NCBI GenBank assembly: GCA_964532175.1
Contig: CAZHGP010000021.1
Span: 1-24,998, forward strand
From: JAVZCJ01 sp964532175
Lineage (GTDB): Archaea > Thermoproteota > Nitrososphaeria_A > Caldarchaeales > JAVZCJ01
Length of the DNA stretch: 24,998 nt
Direction: 5' to 3'
The position numbers and the translations under genes are program-made. Below are positions 1 to 7,680 of this stretch, one piece after another. How positions within the stretch are numbered: position 1 is the first letter of the stretch; the number at the start of each line of letters is the position of its first letter. The notes below the pieces were generated by a model. The model had not been told where the DNA came from. It did no database searches and saw only the letters and a program-made list of their open reading frames with translations.

Positions 1-1333
1 TTTCTTCAGGCAAATATTTATTATTCATATAGACTATTAATGGTAAATATATTGCCGCAGAAGCTGCTAAGAATACTTGTAGGAAAAGCCACATGATATA
101 TGGTTGTGCAAGCCATATTAAAGGAGTGCTAATTGCGACCATAATTAAAAGAAGTAAGAAGTACCAAAATCTATAAGATTTCTTTCTAGCATAGCTTGGC
201 CATTCATACCATAGAGTATCAGCTGCAACTTTAGCCATAGCATCATAAAAACCAAATTGTGTATCAAATAATGAGAATGCTACTGAAAATAAGAAGAAAG
301 AGTATCCAATAGGACCAACCATTTTACCTAAACTTTCAGCTATTCCTAAAGGAATTTCACCTGATGGTAATTTTATTCCAGCTCTCCAAAGGATGGAATA
401 ACCAGCTAATATGTATACAAAGGTAAAGAACATAGATAAAAGCCAAAGTGTTAATATGTTTTCGAATAAAGCATATCTCATCCAATTCTTAAAGCTTTTT
501 CTTTCTTTTTCATCTTTAGCATTAAACATGAATCCAGTTTCAGGTACTTCTTCAGGAGAATAGAATAATCCGGTAACTTTTCCTATGTATTTATTCATCC
601 CTATACCTTTTTCTCTAAGATAAAAACTATAGTAGAGATTTATTGTCCCTCCTCCTGGTTGAACTAAATATCCTGTTAATACAGCAATTGATACACCACT
701 TGGGATTACTCCAAAACTAAAGAATCCTTTTAGCACTTCAATAGTATCAGACGGGAAACTTCCGATTATAACTATAGCTGCATATAGTGTTGCTATGGTA
801 GTTGTGACCATAACTATTTTAAATATCCATTCCATCAAGTTATATACATATCTTGCCAGAGCATATAGTATTGGTACTAGCCATATGCCCACTATAGTCC
901 AAATTATTCTATCCCCTACACCTAATAACCTAGCCATATTAGTTGCAGCTGCACCCATCCATACAGGCCAAACCCACATAAGAGTATTTATAAGAAACCA
1001 TATTATGGCCCAAAAATGTTTAGGTTTTAAACGTGCAAAACCTTGGAATATATCCTCACCAGTTGCAATAGTCCATCTAGCAATTTCATAGGCTGCTAAT
1101 ACTGCAAAAGTACATCCTAGGGTATAGATCCAAGAAATTTGAAGTAATGCTGTTGAGCCACTTAAAGGAGCTTGCATTGCTTCAAAACCAGAAATACCTA
1201 AAGAAGTTACAATTAATGCAGGTCCAAATTTCTTAAACCATCCCCAAAGCGTCCAAGGTGCTTCAGGCATAGGCTTTATAGGTAATGGCGGCTTTACATC
1301 ACCTATTTTATATACTTCTTCTGAATTTTTCAT
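1..1333 (-). CDS. NRAMP-like (APC-fold) membrane transporter, 3' end cut by window
   Basis: Reading the minus strand from ATG at 1333 gives 444 codons with no stop before the window edge, so the C-terminus is missing. The product is a polytopic membrane protein with roughly eleven hydrophobic segments after a 35-residue Pro/Lys-rich cytoplasmic tail. The first helix (about residues 36-56, GPALIVTSLGISGFEAM) resembles helix 1 of the NRAMP fold, and about residues 220-240 (GYLVQPGGGTINLYYSF) resemble its helix 6. The metal-binding DPGN and MPH motifs of true Mn/Fe NRAMP transporters are absent from these places. I recognise the broader NRAMP-related family often annotated as divalent metal transporters, but the substrate here is unlikely to be the canonical metal and is unknown. 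The gene is divergent from the cupin/hydrolase pair, so its substrate may be linked to those enzymes (inference). Confidence 0.75.
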   Translation of the reverse strand, partial: MKNSEEVYKIGDVKPPLPIKPMPEAPWTLWGWFKKFGPALIVTSLGISGFEAMQAPLSGSTALLQISWIYTLGCTFAVLAAYEIARWTIATGEDIFQGFARLKPKHFWAIIWFLINTLMWVWPVWMGAAATNMARLLGVGDRIIWTIVGIWLVPILYALARYVYNLMEWIFKIVMVTTTIATLYAAIVIIGSFPSDTIEVLKGFFSFGVIPSGVSIAVLTGYLVQPGGGTINLYYSFYLREKGIGMNKYIGKVTGLFYSPEEVPETGFMFNAKDEKERKSFKNWMRYALFENILTLWLLSMFFTFVYILAGYSILWRAGIKLPSGEIPLGIAESLGKMVGPIGYSFFLFSVAFSLFDTQFGFYDAMAKVAADTLWYEWPSYARKKSYRFWYFLLLLIMVAISTPLIWLAQPYIMWLFLQVFLAASAAIYLPLIVYMNNKYLPEE

Positions 1334-1373
1334 ATACTTTCCCCTTTTATTTTTTAATATAAAATAAATCATT

Positions 1374-1396
1374 AAAATATATAAATATTTTCCCTT
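1374..1396 (-). promoter_or_regulatory. TATA/BRE-like promoter of the NRAMP-like gene
   Basis: On the minus strand this reads GGGAAAATATTTATATATT, an A-rich BRE-like stretch followed by a TATA box about 40-58 bases before the ATG at 1333. Position and composition fit an archaeal promoter; no experiment supports it. Confidence 0.4.
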
Positions 1397-1518
1397 TCTT
1401 TTGATTACTATTAACTTAATTTAGTAGAATCGAAGAATTTTTATTTAAAAAAATAAATATTTACTGTTCTTTAAGAAAAAAATTAATATTATCATCATAT
1501 ATTTTTTTATGATTAAAA

Positions 1519-1902
1519 ATGAGGTTTATGAGAAGTTTGGAAGATGCTGAAGTATTCGAAGCACCGGAACCATGGAAGAGGATACTAGCTATTTTAATTG
1601 ATAAGAATTCTATAGGAGCAGAAAATATGGCTATTGGATTAGGTAAATTTAAATCTGGACAAAAATGTGCACCACATAAACATAATGATTCAGAAGAAGC
1701 ATACTATATCCTTAAAGGTAAAGGAGTTGTTAAGGTCAATGAGGAGAAATATGAAGTTTCTGAGGGAAATGTTGTTTTTGTACCTAAAGGGTTTATTCAT
1801 CAAATAATGAACGATAGCGAAGAAGATTTAGTTTTTATATGGATTATGGCTCCTCCAGGGGATGTGCCAGAAACTATAAGAAGTTTTAAACGTTTAAAGT
1901 GA
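1519..1902 (+). CDS. Single-domain cupin protein
   Basis: This 127-residue protein is a complete small cupin. Motif 1 fits G-x5-H-x-H-x4-E-x6-G at residues 47-67 (His53, His55, Glu60), and motif 2 fits G-x5-P-x-G-x2-H-x3-N exactly at residues 83-98 (His94). All four predicted metal ligands are therefore present. The family includes isomerases, dioxygenases and sugar-binding proteins, and nothing visible fixes the reaction. A second in-frame ATG at 1528 is a possible start: GAGG lies just before it, but only three bases away. The stop overlaps the start of the downstream hydrolase gene, so the two are almost certainly co-transcribed and perhaps translationally coupled. Confidence 0.88.
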   Translation: MRFMRSLEDAEVFEAPEPWKRILAILIDKNSIGAENMAIGLGKFKSGQKCAPHKHNDSEEAYYILKGKGVVKVNEEKYEVSEGNVVFVPKGFIHQIMNDSEEDLVFIWIMAPPGDVPETIRSFKRLK

Positions 1903-2639
1903 TAAATTTGTCTATAGAAGTTGACATACTTTTACAAGGTTTTCCAGGTAGAACAAGTAGAGGTGCTTTAGGATTTTGTAATATAACTTTAATAAAGTCC
2001 GATAGATTAATTCTTTATGATACTGGACATTTTTCTGATAGATTAAATCTTATAAATGAGTTTAAGAAACGTACCATTCCTTTAGAAAAAGTTGATACGA
2101 TAGTTTTAAGCCATCTTCATTTTGATCACTGCTTAAATATTGATCTATTCAAAAATGCTGAAATTATTTTAGATGAAAAAGAATTAGAATATGCATTATC
2201 TAACGAACCTGAGAAAGTTGGAGATTATTACATTCCTAAATATTTAATTCCAATAATTAAAGAAAAGGAGTTTATAAATGCTGAGGAAGAATTAGAGATT
2301 GCAAATAGAGTTTATGTTCTAAAGACTCCTGGACATACACCTGGTTCAATATCACTACTTATAGATAATGGAGAAAGAAAAATCGCAATAGTAGGTGATG
2401 CTATCAAAAATGCATGGGAATTTATAAAAGGAAAGCCTGAACAAGTATATGGAAAAATCAAAGACGCTATAGAAAGTATTAAAAAAATAAAAGAATTAAA
2501 TGCAATAATTATTCCAGGCCATGATGCACACTTTATATTTGAAAAAAATATAGTGAAATATTTAGAAAAGGTATCTCTTAAATTAATAGTTAAAACTCTA
2601 CCATATTCTGACGATTGGAGTATTTACACTATACCGTAA
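1899..2639 (+). CDS. Metallo-beta-lactamase-fold hydrolase (lactonase-like)
   Basis: The 246-residue protein starts with GTG and overlaps the cupin gene by four bases. It carries the full binuclear metal set of the fold: HLHFDH (His72, His74, Asp76, His77), His146 in TPGHTPGS, Asp167 in VGDA and His208 in IPGHDAH. Length and layout resemble N-acyl-homoserine-lactonase-like and other small-molecule esterase/lactonase members rather than RNA-processing members, which carry a beta-CASP domain absent here. The substrate cannot be read from the sequence. Its tight coupling to a cupin, next to a transporter and an isomerase, suggests catabolism of a small organic molecule (inference). It ends seven bases from the convergent isomerase gene. 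Confidence 0.88.
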   Translation: MINLSIEVDILLQGFPGRTSRGALGFCNITLIKSDRLILYDTGHFSDRLNLINEFKKRTIPLEKVDTIVLSHLHFDHCLNIDLFKNAEIILDEKELEYALSNEPEKVGDYYIPKYLIPIIKEKEFINAEEELEIANRVYVLKTPGHTPGSISLLIDNGERKIAIVGDAIKNAWEFIKGKPEQVYGKIKDAIESIKKIKELNAIIIPGHDAHFIFEKNIVKYLEKVSLKLIVKTLPYSDDWSIYTIP

Positions 2640-2646
2640 GCAATTC

Positions 2647-3441
2647 TTATTTAGGAGAACCTTTAAAAGTAGTTCTAGGAGTTTTTCTTAAAAGTTCACC
2701 AAAACCATCTATTGCTTCATTTATGCCTATCAATCTTAAACATTCCCATGCAGTAGCTTGATTAGCTGTAATAACCGGAACATTCAAATCCTTCTCTAAT
2801 CTTTCAATAACATCTATTGCTCTAAAAGTCGTGCAAGCAATAAATATTCCATCAATATTTGGTCTATACGCAGCTTTAGCAATTCTATATGCTTCAGAAG
2901 GAGGAGCTGCTGCTAAGTCTTCCATTTTTAATATTCCCGTACCTTGAACAGTTACTACATCAAAACCTTCTTTACTATAGAATTCCTTGAATTTTTGATT
3001 TACTTCTTCTATATAGGGTCCTGCAATAGCTATTTTTTTCCATCCCATAAAACGCATAGCATTTAAACTTGATGTTGTAGTAGTTGTACTTTTAATACCT
3101 CCCGAAGCTTCTTCCATTATTCTAATTTCTTCTTTATCGTAACCTGGACCTTTTATTAAACTACCTGCAGTACAAGTGAAAGATATTACATCCATCTTTT
3201 TATATTCAGATAATATTCTTGCTGCTTCAGCTAATCTTTCGCTTAACTTACTTGTACTTTCTACAGTAACAACAGGATCAAAATGTATTCTAGTTTCTAA
3301 TACTAAAACTCCTGCTGGTACCATTCTATAAAAATCTGGCAATGGTGTTGGATTATTGGAAACAACTATTAGACCAATTGTTCCTCGTGAACCATACGGC
3401 ACTTCTTCTAATTCGGGAATTTTCATACACTCTTCCCTCAT
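2647..3441 (-). CDS. Maleate isomerase / Asp-Glu racemase superfamily protein
   Basis: This 264-residue protein opens its fold with TIGLIVVSNNPTPLPDF, close to the start of maleate cis-trans isomerases and arylmalonate decarboxylases. The two catalytic cysteines of that superfamily are in place: Cys90 in SFTCTAGS and Cys203 in IACTTFR, each half ending in a predicted Rossmann-like strand. The reaction could be maleate to fumarate, or a related isomerisation, racemisation or decarboxylation; the sequence alone does not decide. The TATA box at 3461-3470 predicts a transcript start near 3440, so an internal ATG at 3426 (residue 6), preceded by GAGGGA, may be the true start. It is convergent with the hydrolase gene. 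Confidence 0.82.
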   Translation of the reverse strand: MREECMKIPELEEVPYGSRGTIGLIVVSNNPTPLPDFYRMVPAGVLVLETRIHFDPVVTVESTSKLSERLAEAARILSEYKKMDVISFTCTAGSLIKGPGYDKEEIRIMEEASGGIKSTTTTTSSLNAMRFMGWKKIAIAGPYIEEVNQKFKEFYSKEGFDVVTVQGTGILKMEDLAAAPPSEAYRIAKAAYRPNIDGIFIACTTFRAIDVIERLEKDLNVPVITANQATAWECLRLIGINEAIDGFGELLRKTPRTTFKGSPK

Positions 3442-3458
3442 TATTTTTTAGGATAAAA

Positions 3459-3472
3459 TAATATAAATATTT
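3459..3472 (-). promoter_or_regulatory. TATA box of the isomerase gene
   Basis: The minus strand reads ATATTTATATTATT here, about 25 bases before the annotated start, predicting a leaderless or very short-leader transcript. Confidence 0.45.
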
Positions 3473-3677
3473 TTTCTTTTTCCATTATGAAAATTTTTTA
3501 TATTAAAAGGCTATTTTTGAAAAGTATGCTATATCTAAAAATTTATTAATGGGATCAAAGAAATGATTTTAAAATAAGCTTATATAATAGTTTCATAAGT
3601 CTATATCTTATAGTCTCAAAGTAAAAATAGAGAAATTATAGAATACTTAACAAAGTTTTTAAAAATAATAAAAAAAT

Positions 3678-3688
3678 CTTTATAAGAA
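3678..3688 (+). promoter_or_regulatory. TATA box of the flavin reductase gene
   Basis: CTTTATAAGAA lies about 30 bases before the ATG at 3714, the spacing expected for an almost leaderless archaeal transcript. The rest of the 272-base gap (3442-3713) is AT-rich and I see no further gene in it. Confidence 0.4.
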
Positions 3689-3713
3689 GAGCAAAATTAA
3701 AAGTAATAATAGA

Positions 3714-5645
3714 ATGGGAGCTAAATTATCTAAAATATTAGAGCCAATATCCATTGGTTCTTTAGAATTAAAAAATAGAATAGTAATGCCTCCTATGTCA
3801 ACAAATTTTGCAAATGAAGATGGATCTGTTAGTGAAAGACAAATTAGATATTATGAGGCTAGAGCTATTGGAGGTGTCGGATTAATAATAGTTGAAGCAA
3901 CATGTATTGAAAGTAGTATTGGCAAGCTTAATCCAATACAACTATGCATTGATAATGATAAATTTATTGCTGGATTAAATGAATTAGCTGAAGCAATTAC
4001 TAGATATGGCGCAAGGGCGGCAATACAATTACATCATGCTGGTAGACGTGCTAGAGTTACTAATGGAAAACAACCTATATCAGCCTCAGATGGTTTGCTT
4101 ACTCCAATCGGATTAAAAACAAGAGCATTAACAATTAAAGAAATAGAGGAATTAATTGAATTATTTGCTAAAGCTGCTGAAAGAGCTAAAATAGCTGGGT
4201 TTGAAGCTATCGAATTACATGGCGCACATGGATATTTAATTGGACAATTTCTTTCTCCTTTAACAAATAAAAGAATAGATAAATATGGTGGAGATACCAA
4301 TGGAAGAGCAAGATTTGCTATTGAAATAGTAGAAAGAATAAAAGAAAAATTAGGTGAAAATTTTCCTATAATATTTAGAATAAGTGGAGATGAATATATA
4401 GATGGAGGTCTTAAAATTGAAGAAGCTAAACTTATTTCCAAATTATTAGAAAAAGCAGGAGTAGATGCTCTTCATGTTTCTGCTGGTGCTTATGAAACTA
4501 GACATTGGACTTCTGCGCCAATGTGCATTCCTAGAGGATATTTAATACATTTAGCTGAGAAAATTAAACAAGTTGTAAATATTCCAATTATAACTGTTGG
4601 TAGAATAAATGATTTATATTTAGCAGAAGATATAATAAAGAGTGGAAAAGCCGATTTAGTTTCAATAGGTAGAGCATTAATTGCTGATCCAGAAATTATA
4701 AATAAAACATTAAATGGAAAAATTGAAGATATAAGAAGATGTATTGCATGTAATAGATGTTTATCACGCTTAGATGAAAAATTGCATATCGCATGCAGTG
4801 TTAATCCTCTTACTGGAAAAGAGTATAAAATAAAGATAGAGAAAGCAATTAAATCAAAAAAAGTTTTAATAATAGGTGGTGGACCAGCAGGTATGGAAGC
4901 AGCTAGAGTAGCTGCTATAAGAGGACATGAAGTAATCCTTTGTGAAGAAAATGATAAACTTGGAGGACAACTTATATTAGCAACAATTCCTCCATATAAG
5001 GAAGAAATGAAAAGCATATTAGAATATTATAACCAAAAATTAAATGAATTAGAAATAGAAATAAAACTTAGGAAAAAAATTACTTTGAGGGATATAGAAA
5101 AAATTTCTCCAGAAGTCATAATATTAGCTACAGGTGCGAAACCATTTATTCCACCTATTCCAGGGATTAAAAGTAAAAATGTTGTTACAGCATGGGATGT
5201 TTTAATGAATAATGAGAAATTAGGAGAAAATGTTCTTATTGTAGGAGGAGGGATGGTTGGATGCGAAACAGCCGAATATTTAGCAGAAAATGGAAGAAAT
5301 GTTACAATTGTTGAAATGTTACCTAATATAGCTATAGATGTTGAAATTAGAAGTAGAGTATTTCTTTTAAATAGATTATCCTCAAATAATAAAGTGAAAA
5401 TATTAGTAAATACAAAATTAGAAGAAATAATTGATAATAAAGCAGTTTTAGTAAGTAATAAAAATATTAAAAAAGTACTAGAAGTAGATAATATAATTCT
5501 TGCATGTGGTTCAAAACCAAATAATGAACTAGCTAAAATAATAAAGCCAATATTTAAAGAAACATATGAAATTGGAGATTGTAAAAAACCACGGAAGGTT
5601 TTAGAGGCAATTCATGAAGGCTTTCATATAGGAAATTTAATATGA
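3714..5645 (+). CDS. Old yellow enzyme / 2,4-dienoyl-CoA reductase-like NAD(P)H:flavin oxidoreductase
   Basis: The 643-residue protein has the three-part build of bacterial FadH-type reductases. Residues 1-335 form the FMN TIM barrel, with HGAHGYL at 169-175 holding the family's active-site Tyr174. A 4Fe-4S cluster motif CxxCxxC-x11-C follows (Cys343, 346, 349, 361). The C-terminal FAD/NAD(P) half has two dinucleotide folds, GGGPAG near residue 390 and GGGMVG near 510. The family reduces activated C=C bonds of enoyl-CoAs, enoates or cyclic enones by passing electrons from NAD(P)H through FAD, Fe-S and FMN. It is slightly shorter than E. coli FadH and the substrate is not certain. It runs convergently into the decarboxylase beta-subunit gene with no spacing between the stop codons. 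Confidence 0.9.
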   Translation: MGAKLSKILEPISIGSLELKNRIVMPPMSTNFANEDGSVSERQIRYYEARAIGGVGLIIVEATCIESSIGKLNPIQLCIDNDKFIAGLNELAEAITRYGARAAIQLHHAGRRARVTNGKQPISASDGLLTPIGLKTRALTIKEIEELIELFAKAAERAKIAGFEAIELHGAHGYLIGQFLSPLTNKRIDKYGGDTNGRARFAIEIVERIKEKLGENFPIIFRISGDEYIDGGLKIEEAKLISKLLEKAGVDALHVSAGAYETRHWTSAPMCIPRGYLIHLAEKIKQVVNIPIITVGRINDLYLAEDIIKSGKADLVSIGRALIADPEIINKTLNGKIEDIRRCIACNRCLSRLDEKLHIACSVNPLTGKEYKIKIEKAIKSKKVLIIGGGPAGMEAARVAAIRGHEVILCEENDKLGGQLILATIPPYKEEMKSILEYYNQKLNELEIEIKLRKKITLRDIEKISPEVIILATGAKPFIPPIPGIKSKNVVTAWDVLMNNEKLGENVLIVGGGMVGCETAEYLAENGRNVTIVEMLPNIAIDVEIRSRVFLLNRLSSNNKVKILVNTKLEEIIDNKAVLVSNKNIKKVLEVDNIILACGSKPNNELAKIIKPIFKETYEIGDCKKPRKVLEAIHEGFHIGNLI

Positions 5646-6731
5646 TTAGAGGCTTGCTAAAAATGGGGCATAGGTTAAAATAATGCTTCCAGCAATAATA
5701 GATGCTATTTGACCTCCTACATTAGTTGCCATTGCATGCATTATAAGCCAATTATCAGGATCTTCTTCCCTACCAATTTTATGAACAGTTCTTGCAGCCA
5801 TTGGGAAAGCTGAAATGCCGCAACTACCTATCATAGGATTTACTTTACCTCTACTTAAAAGATTAACTATTTTTGCAAATAGAATTCCGCAAGTAATCGC
5901 AGAAATGAAAGCTAAAATTCCTAATAAAAATATTAATAAAGATTGAATTGTTAAAAATTTTTCAGCAGTCATAGTTCCACCTATAGCTAATCCAAGTAAT
6001 AAAGTTGTAATATTAGTAATTTCATTTTGAGCTGATTTTGTAAGCCTTTCAAGCACACCGCTTTCTTTCATTAAATTTCCAAACATAAGACAACCAATTA
6101 ATGGAGTACCAGCAGGTGCTATAAGTGAAACTATTAAAGTAACTATTATTGGAAAAATTAATTTAAGAGAGTTTGAAAATGGAGTTTGGCTATATTCCAT
6201 TCTAATTAATCTTTCTTTTCTTGTTGTTAAAATTTTACATAATGGAACTTGAAGAAGAGGTATTGAAGCCATATAGGAATAAGCACATACCGACACTGGA
6301 CCTAAAAGATGGGGAGCATATTTAGAAGTAACATATATTGCTGTTGGTCCATCCATTGCGCCTATTATTCCAATAGAAACTGCTTCAAGAGGTTTAAATC
6401 CAATTAGAAGAGCAAACATAAGTGCTATAAATATTCCAATTTGTCCAGCAGCTGAAAAAATGAGAAGCCATGGTCTTTCAATTAAAGGAGAGAAATCTAT
6501 CATAGTACCAATGCCTATAAATAATAGTAATGGGAATAATTCGTTTTCGATACCAAGATCATATATTATACGAAGAAAACCACTAACATCTGTTAATCCA
6601 GAATATGGAATATTAGCTAAAAAAGCTGAAAAACCTATTGGAACAAGTAATAAAGGTTCATATTTCTTTTTTATGCCTAAATAGATTAATAATAACCCTA
6701 TTGTCATCATTAAAATATTTCCAAGGAACAT
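5646..6731 (-). CDS. Sodium-translocating decarboxylase beta subunit (OadB/MmdB family)
   Basis: This 361-residue integral membrane protein matches the beta subunit of Na+-pumping oxaloacetate/methylmalonyl-CoA decarboxylases. Diagnostic stretches are GAMDGPTAIYV (Asp127), PVSVCAYSYMA (Tyr151) and NPMIGSCGISAFPMAAR (Asn298, Ser307). These correspond to the Asp, Tyr, Asn and Ser implicated in Na+ and proton passage in characterised homologues. The family uses the free energy of decarboxylating carboxybiotin to export Na+. The start is supported by GGTGA six bases upstream. It is the last gene of the biotin-dependent decarboxylase locus, just after the small subunit at 6748-6861. With no biotin carboxylase gene in the window, the cluster looks like a decarboxylase pump rather than a carboxylase. 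Confidence 0.93.
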   Translation of the reverse strand: MFLGNILMMTIGLLLIYLGIKKKYEPLLLVPIGFSAFLANIPYSGLTDVSGFLRIIYDLGIENELFPLLLFIGIGTMIDFSPLIERPWLLIFSAAGQIGIFIALMFALLIGFKPLEAVSIGIIGAMDGPTAIYVTSKYAPHLLGPVSVCAYSYMASIPLLQVPLCKILTTRKERLIRMEYSQTPFSNSLKLIFPIIVTLIVSLIAPAGTPLIGCLMFGNLMKESGVLERLTKSAQNEITNITTLLLGLAIGGTMTAEKFLTIQSLLIFLLGILAFISAITCGILFAKIVNLLSRGKVNPMIGSCGISAFPMAARTVHKIGREEDPDNWLIMHAMATNVGGQIASIIAGSIILTYAPFLASL

Positions 6732-6747
6732 ATAAATTCACCATAAG

Positions 6748-6861
6748 CTACTTAAAGATTTTTTTAAGAATTTCACAAATAGTAATAATTAATAATATTA
6801 TAATAAATGTATACGCAACTCCTAAAATAGTAATTGTAATACCAAATTGTATCGAATTCAA
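6748..6861 (-). CDS. Tiny single-span gamma/delta subunit of the Na+-pumping decarboxylase (OadG/MmdD-like)
   Basis: A 37-codon reading frame starts at TTG and ends at TAG, 16 bases before the beta-subunit start. The product, beginning MNSIQFGITITILGVAYTF and ending in KKIFK, is one hydrophobic helix (about residues 6-29) with a short basic tail. That is the N-terminal membrane anchor seen in OadG-type subunits, which are usually about 80 residues or more and hold the complex together. Support comes from a GAGAGG ribosome site nine bases upstream (6871-6876), its own TATA box at 6901-6919 and its place between the ligase and beta-subunit genes. It lacks the longer hydrophilic tail of bacterial homologues. 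Assignment by position and topology; sequence identity is not demonstrable by eye. Confidence 0.65.
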   Translation of the reverse strand: MNSIQFGITITILGVAYTFIIILLIITICEILKKIFK

Positions 6862-6870
6862 TCTTTCAAA

Positions 6871-6876
6871 CCTCTC
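6871..6876 (-). promoter_or_regulatory. Ribosome binding site of the tiny subunit gene
   Basis: GAGAGG on the minus strand, nine bases before the TTG at 6861. It supports translation of a frame that has no ATG. Confidence 0.5.
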
Positions 6877-6900
6877 AAAAGTTATTTGTAAATTTAAAAA

Positions 6901-6919
6901 ACAAATATTTATATATTAC
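6901..6919 (-). promoter_or_regulatory. Internal TATA box before the two membrane subunits
   Basis: The minus strand reads GTAATATATAAATATTTGT between the biotin ligase stop and the small subunit, about 40-55 bases before the TTG start. It would let the membrane subunits be transcribed independently of the biotin genes upstream. Confidence 0.4.
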
Positions 6920-6945
6920 TTTTCAAAAACTAACAAAGTATTTTT

Positions 6946-7677
6946 TTAGCAAAAATCTATTTTTAATATTTCGTCGTAAGAAAATTTAATTATTTCATTA
7001 TTTATTTTAACTATTAATGAATAATCTTCTCCTATATCTAAAACTTTACATTTCATTATCTCATTATTTCTCTTAATTAATATGTCTTTATTTATAATAA
7101 GAGAATATTTTTTATATTCTTCAATTATTTTATTAAAATTTTTATTAATGAAAGAATTATATAATTCCTTAAATTTTTTCAATATTACTTTAAATAATGC
7201 TTCTTTGTCAATAACTTTTCCTAATTCGCTTCTTAATGAAGTAATATTCTTTAATATGTTAGAGGGGATATTAGAAAAAGAATTATTTACATTTAATCCA
7301 ATGCCTATTATTACGTATTTCAATCTATTATTTTCAATAGAAGATTCTATTAATATTCCGCAAACTTTTTTATCATTAATATATACATCATTAGGCCATT
7401 TTATGAAAGCAGGCAAATGAGTAAAATCTCTTATAGCTTTAGTTATAGCAAGTCCTGCTAAAGCCATTAATTTAATGGAATCCATTGGATCTATGTTTGG
7501 TCTTAAAAGAATTGAAAACCATAAACCTCCAATTGGCGAAAACCAAATTCTACCATATCTTCCTCTTCCAGATGTTTGTTCCTCAGCTAATACTATTGCT
7601 TCTTTTATATTTTTTTCAGCTAATTTTTTAGCAATATCTTGTGTTGATGGTACTTTTTTAAATTTTATAATTTTCAT
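6946..7677 (-). CDS. Biotin--protein ligase, catalytic domain only
   Basis: The 243-residue protein has the biotin-binding GRGRYGRIW motif at residues 37-45 and KWPND at 93-97, followed by KKVCGILIE, all signatures of BirA-type ligases. It starts directly at the catalytic domain, so it lacks the DNA-binding helix-turn-helix of E. coli BirA and should act only as an enzyme, making biotinyl-AMP and loading it on the carrier lysine. A C-terminal SH3-like domain occupies roughly residues 195-243. It starts three bases after the carboxyltransferase stop, inside the decarboxylase locus. Its likely main client is the adjacent carrier at 9237-9470. Confidence 0.93.
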   Translation of the reverse strand: MKIIKFKKVPSTQDIAKKLAEKNIKEAIVLAEEQTSGRGRYGRIWFSPIGGLWFSILLRPNIDPMDSIKLMALAGLAITKAIRDFTHLPAFIKWPNDVYINDKKVCGILIESSIENNRLKYVIIGIGLNVNNSFSNIPSNILKNITSLRSELGKVIDKEALFKVILKKFKELYNSFINKNFNKIIEEYKKYSLIINKDILIKRNNEIMKCKVLDIGEDYSLIVKINNEIIKFSYDEILKIDFC

Positions 7678-7680
7678 TCT

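Noticed and set aside
795..1091. A plus-strand frame of 98 codons
   Set aside because: It is antisense to membrane helices of the NRAMP-like transporter, and its hydrophobic look is the complement of those helices.
3566..3581. TTTTAAAATAAGCTTA shared with the insertion remnant near 20479
   Set aside because: Sixteen AT-dominated bases with no inverted repeat or transposase fragment beside them; chance in this composition is likely.
3592..3621. Small palindromic stretch (CTATA-TCT-TATAG) before the flavin reductase gene
   Set aside because: It has five AT pairs and a three-base loop, too weak and too AT-rich to call an operator or terminator.
4034..5017. Two open antisense frames (4034-4441 and 4490-5017) under the flavin reductase gene
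   Set aside because: They lie opposite clear FMN-barrel and Fe-S motifs, have no ribosome site or recognisable domain, and their Ser/Ile/Pro-rich composition is what the complement of this AT-rich coding strand gives.
6638..6949. A plus-strand frame of 103 codons covering the gap before the beta-subunit gene
   Set aside because: It overlaps the beta-subunit start and the tiny subunit on the other strand, has no ribosome site, and its product is a low-complexity Ile/Lys/Asn string.
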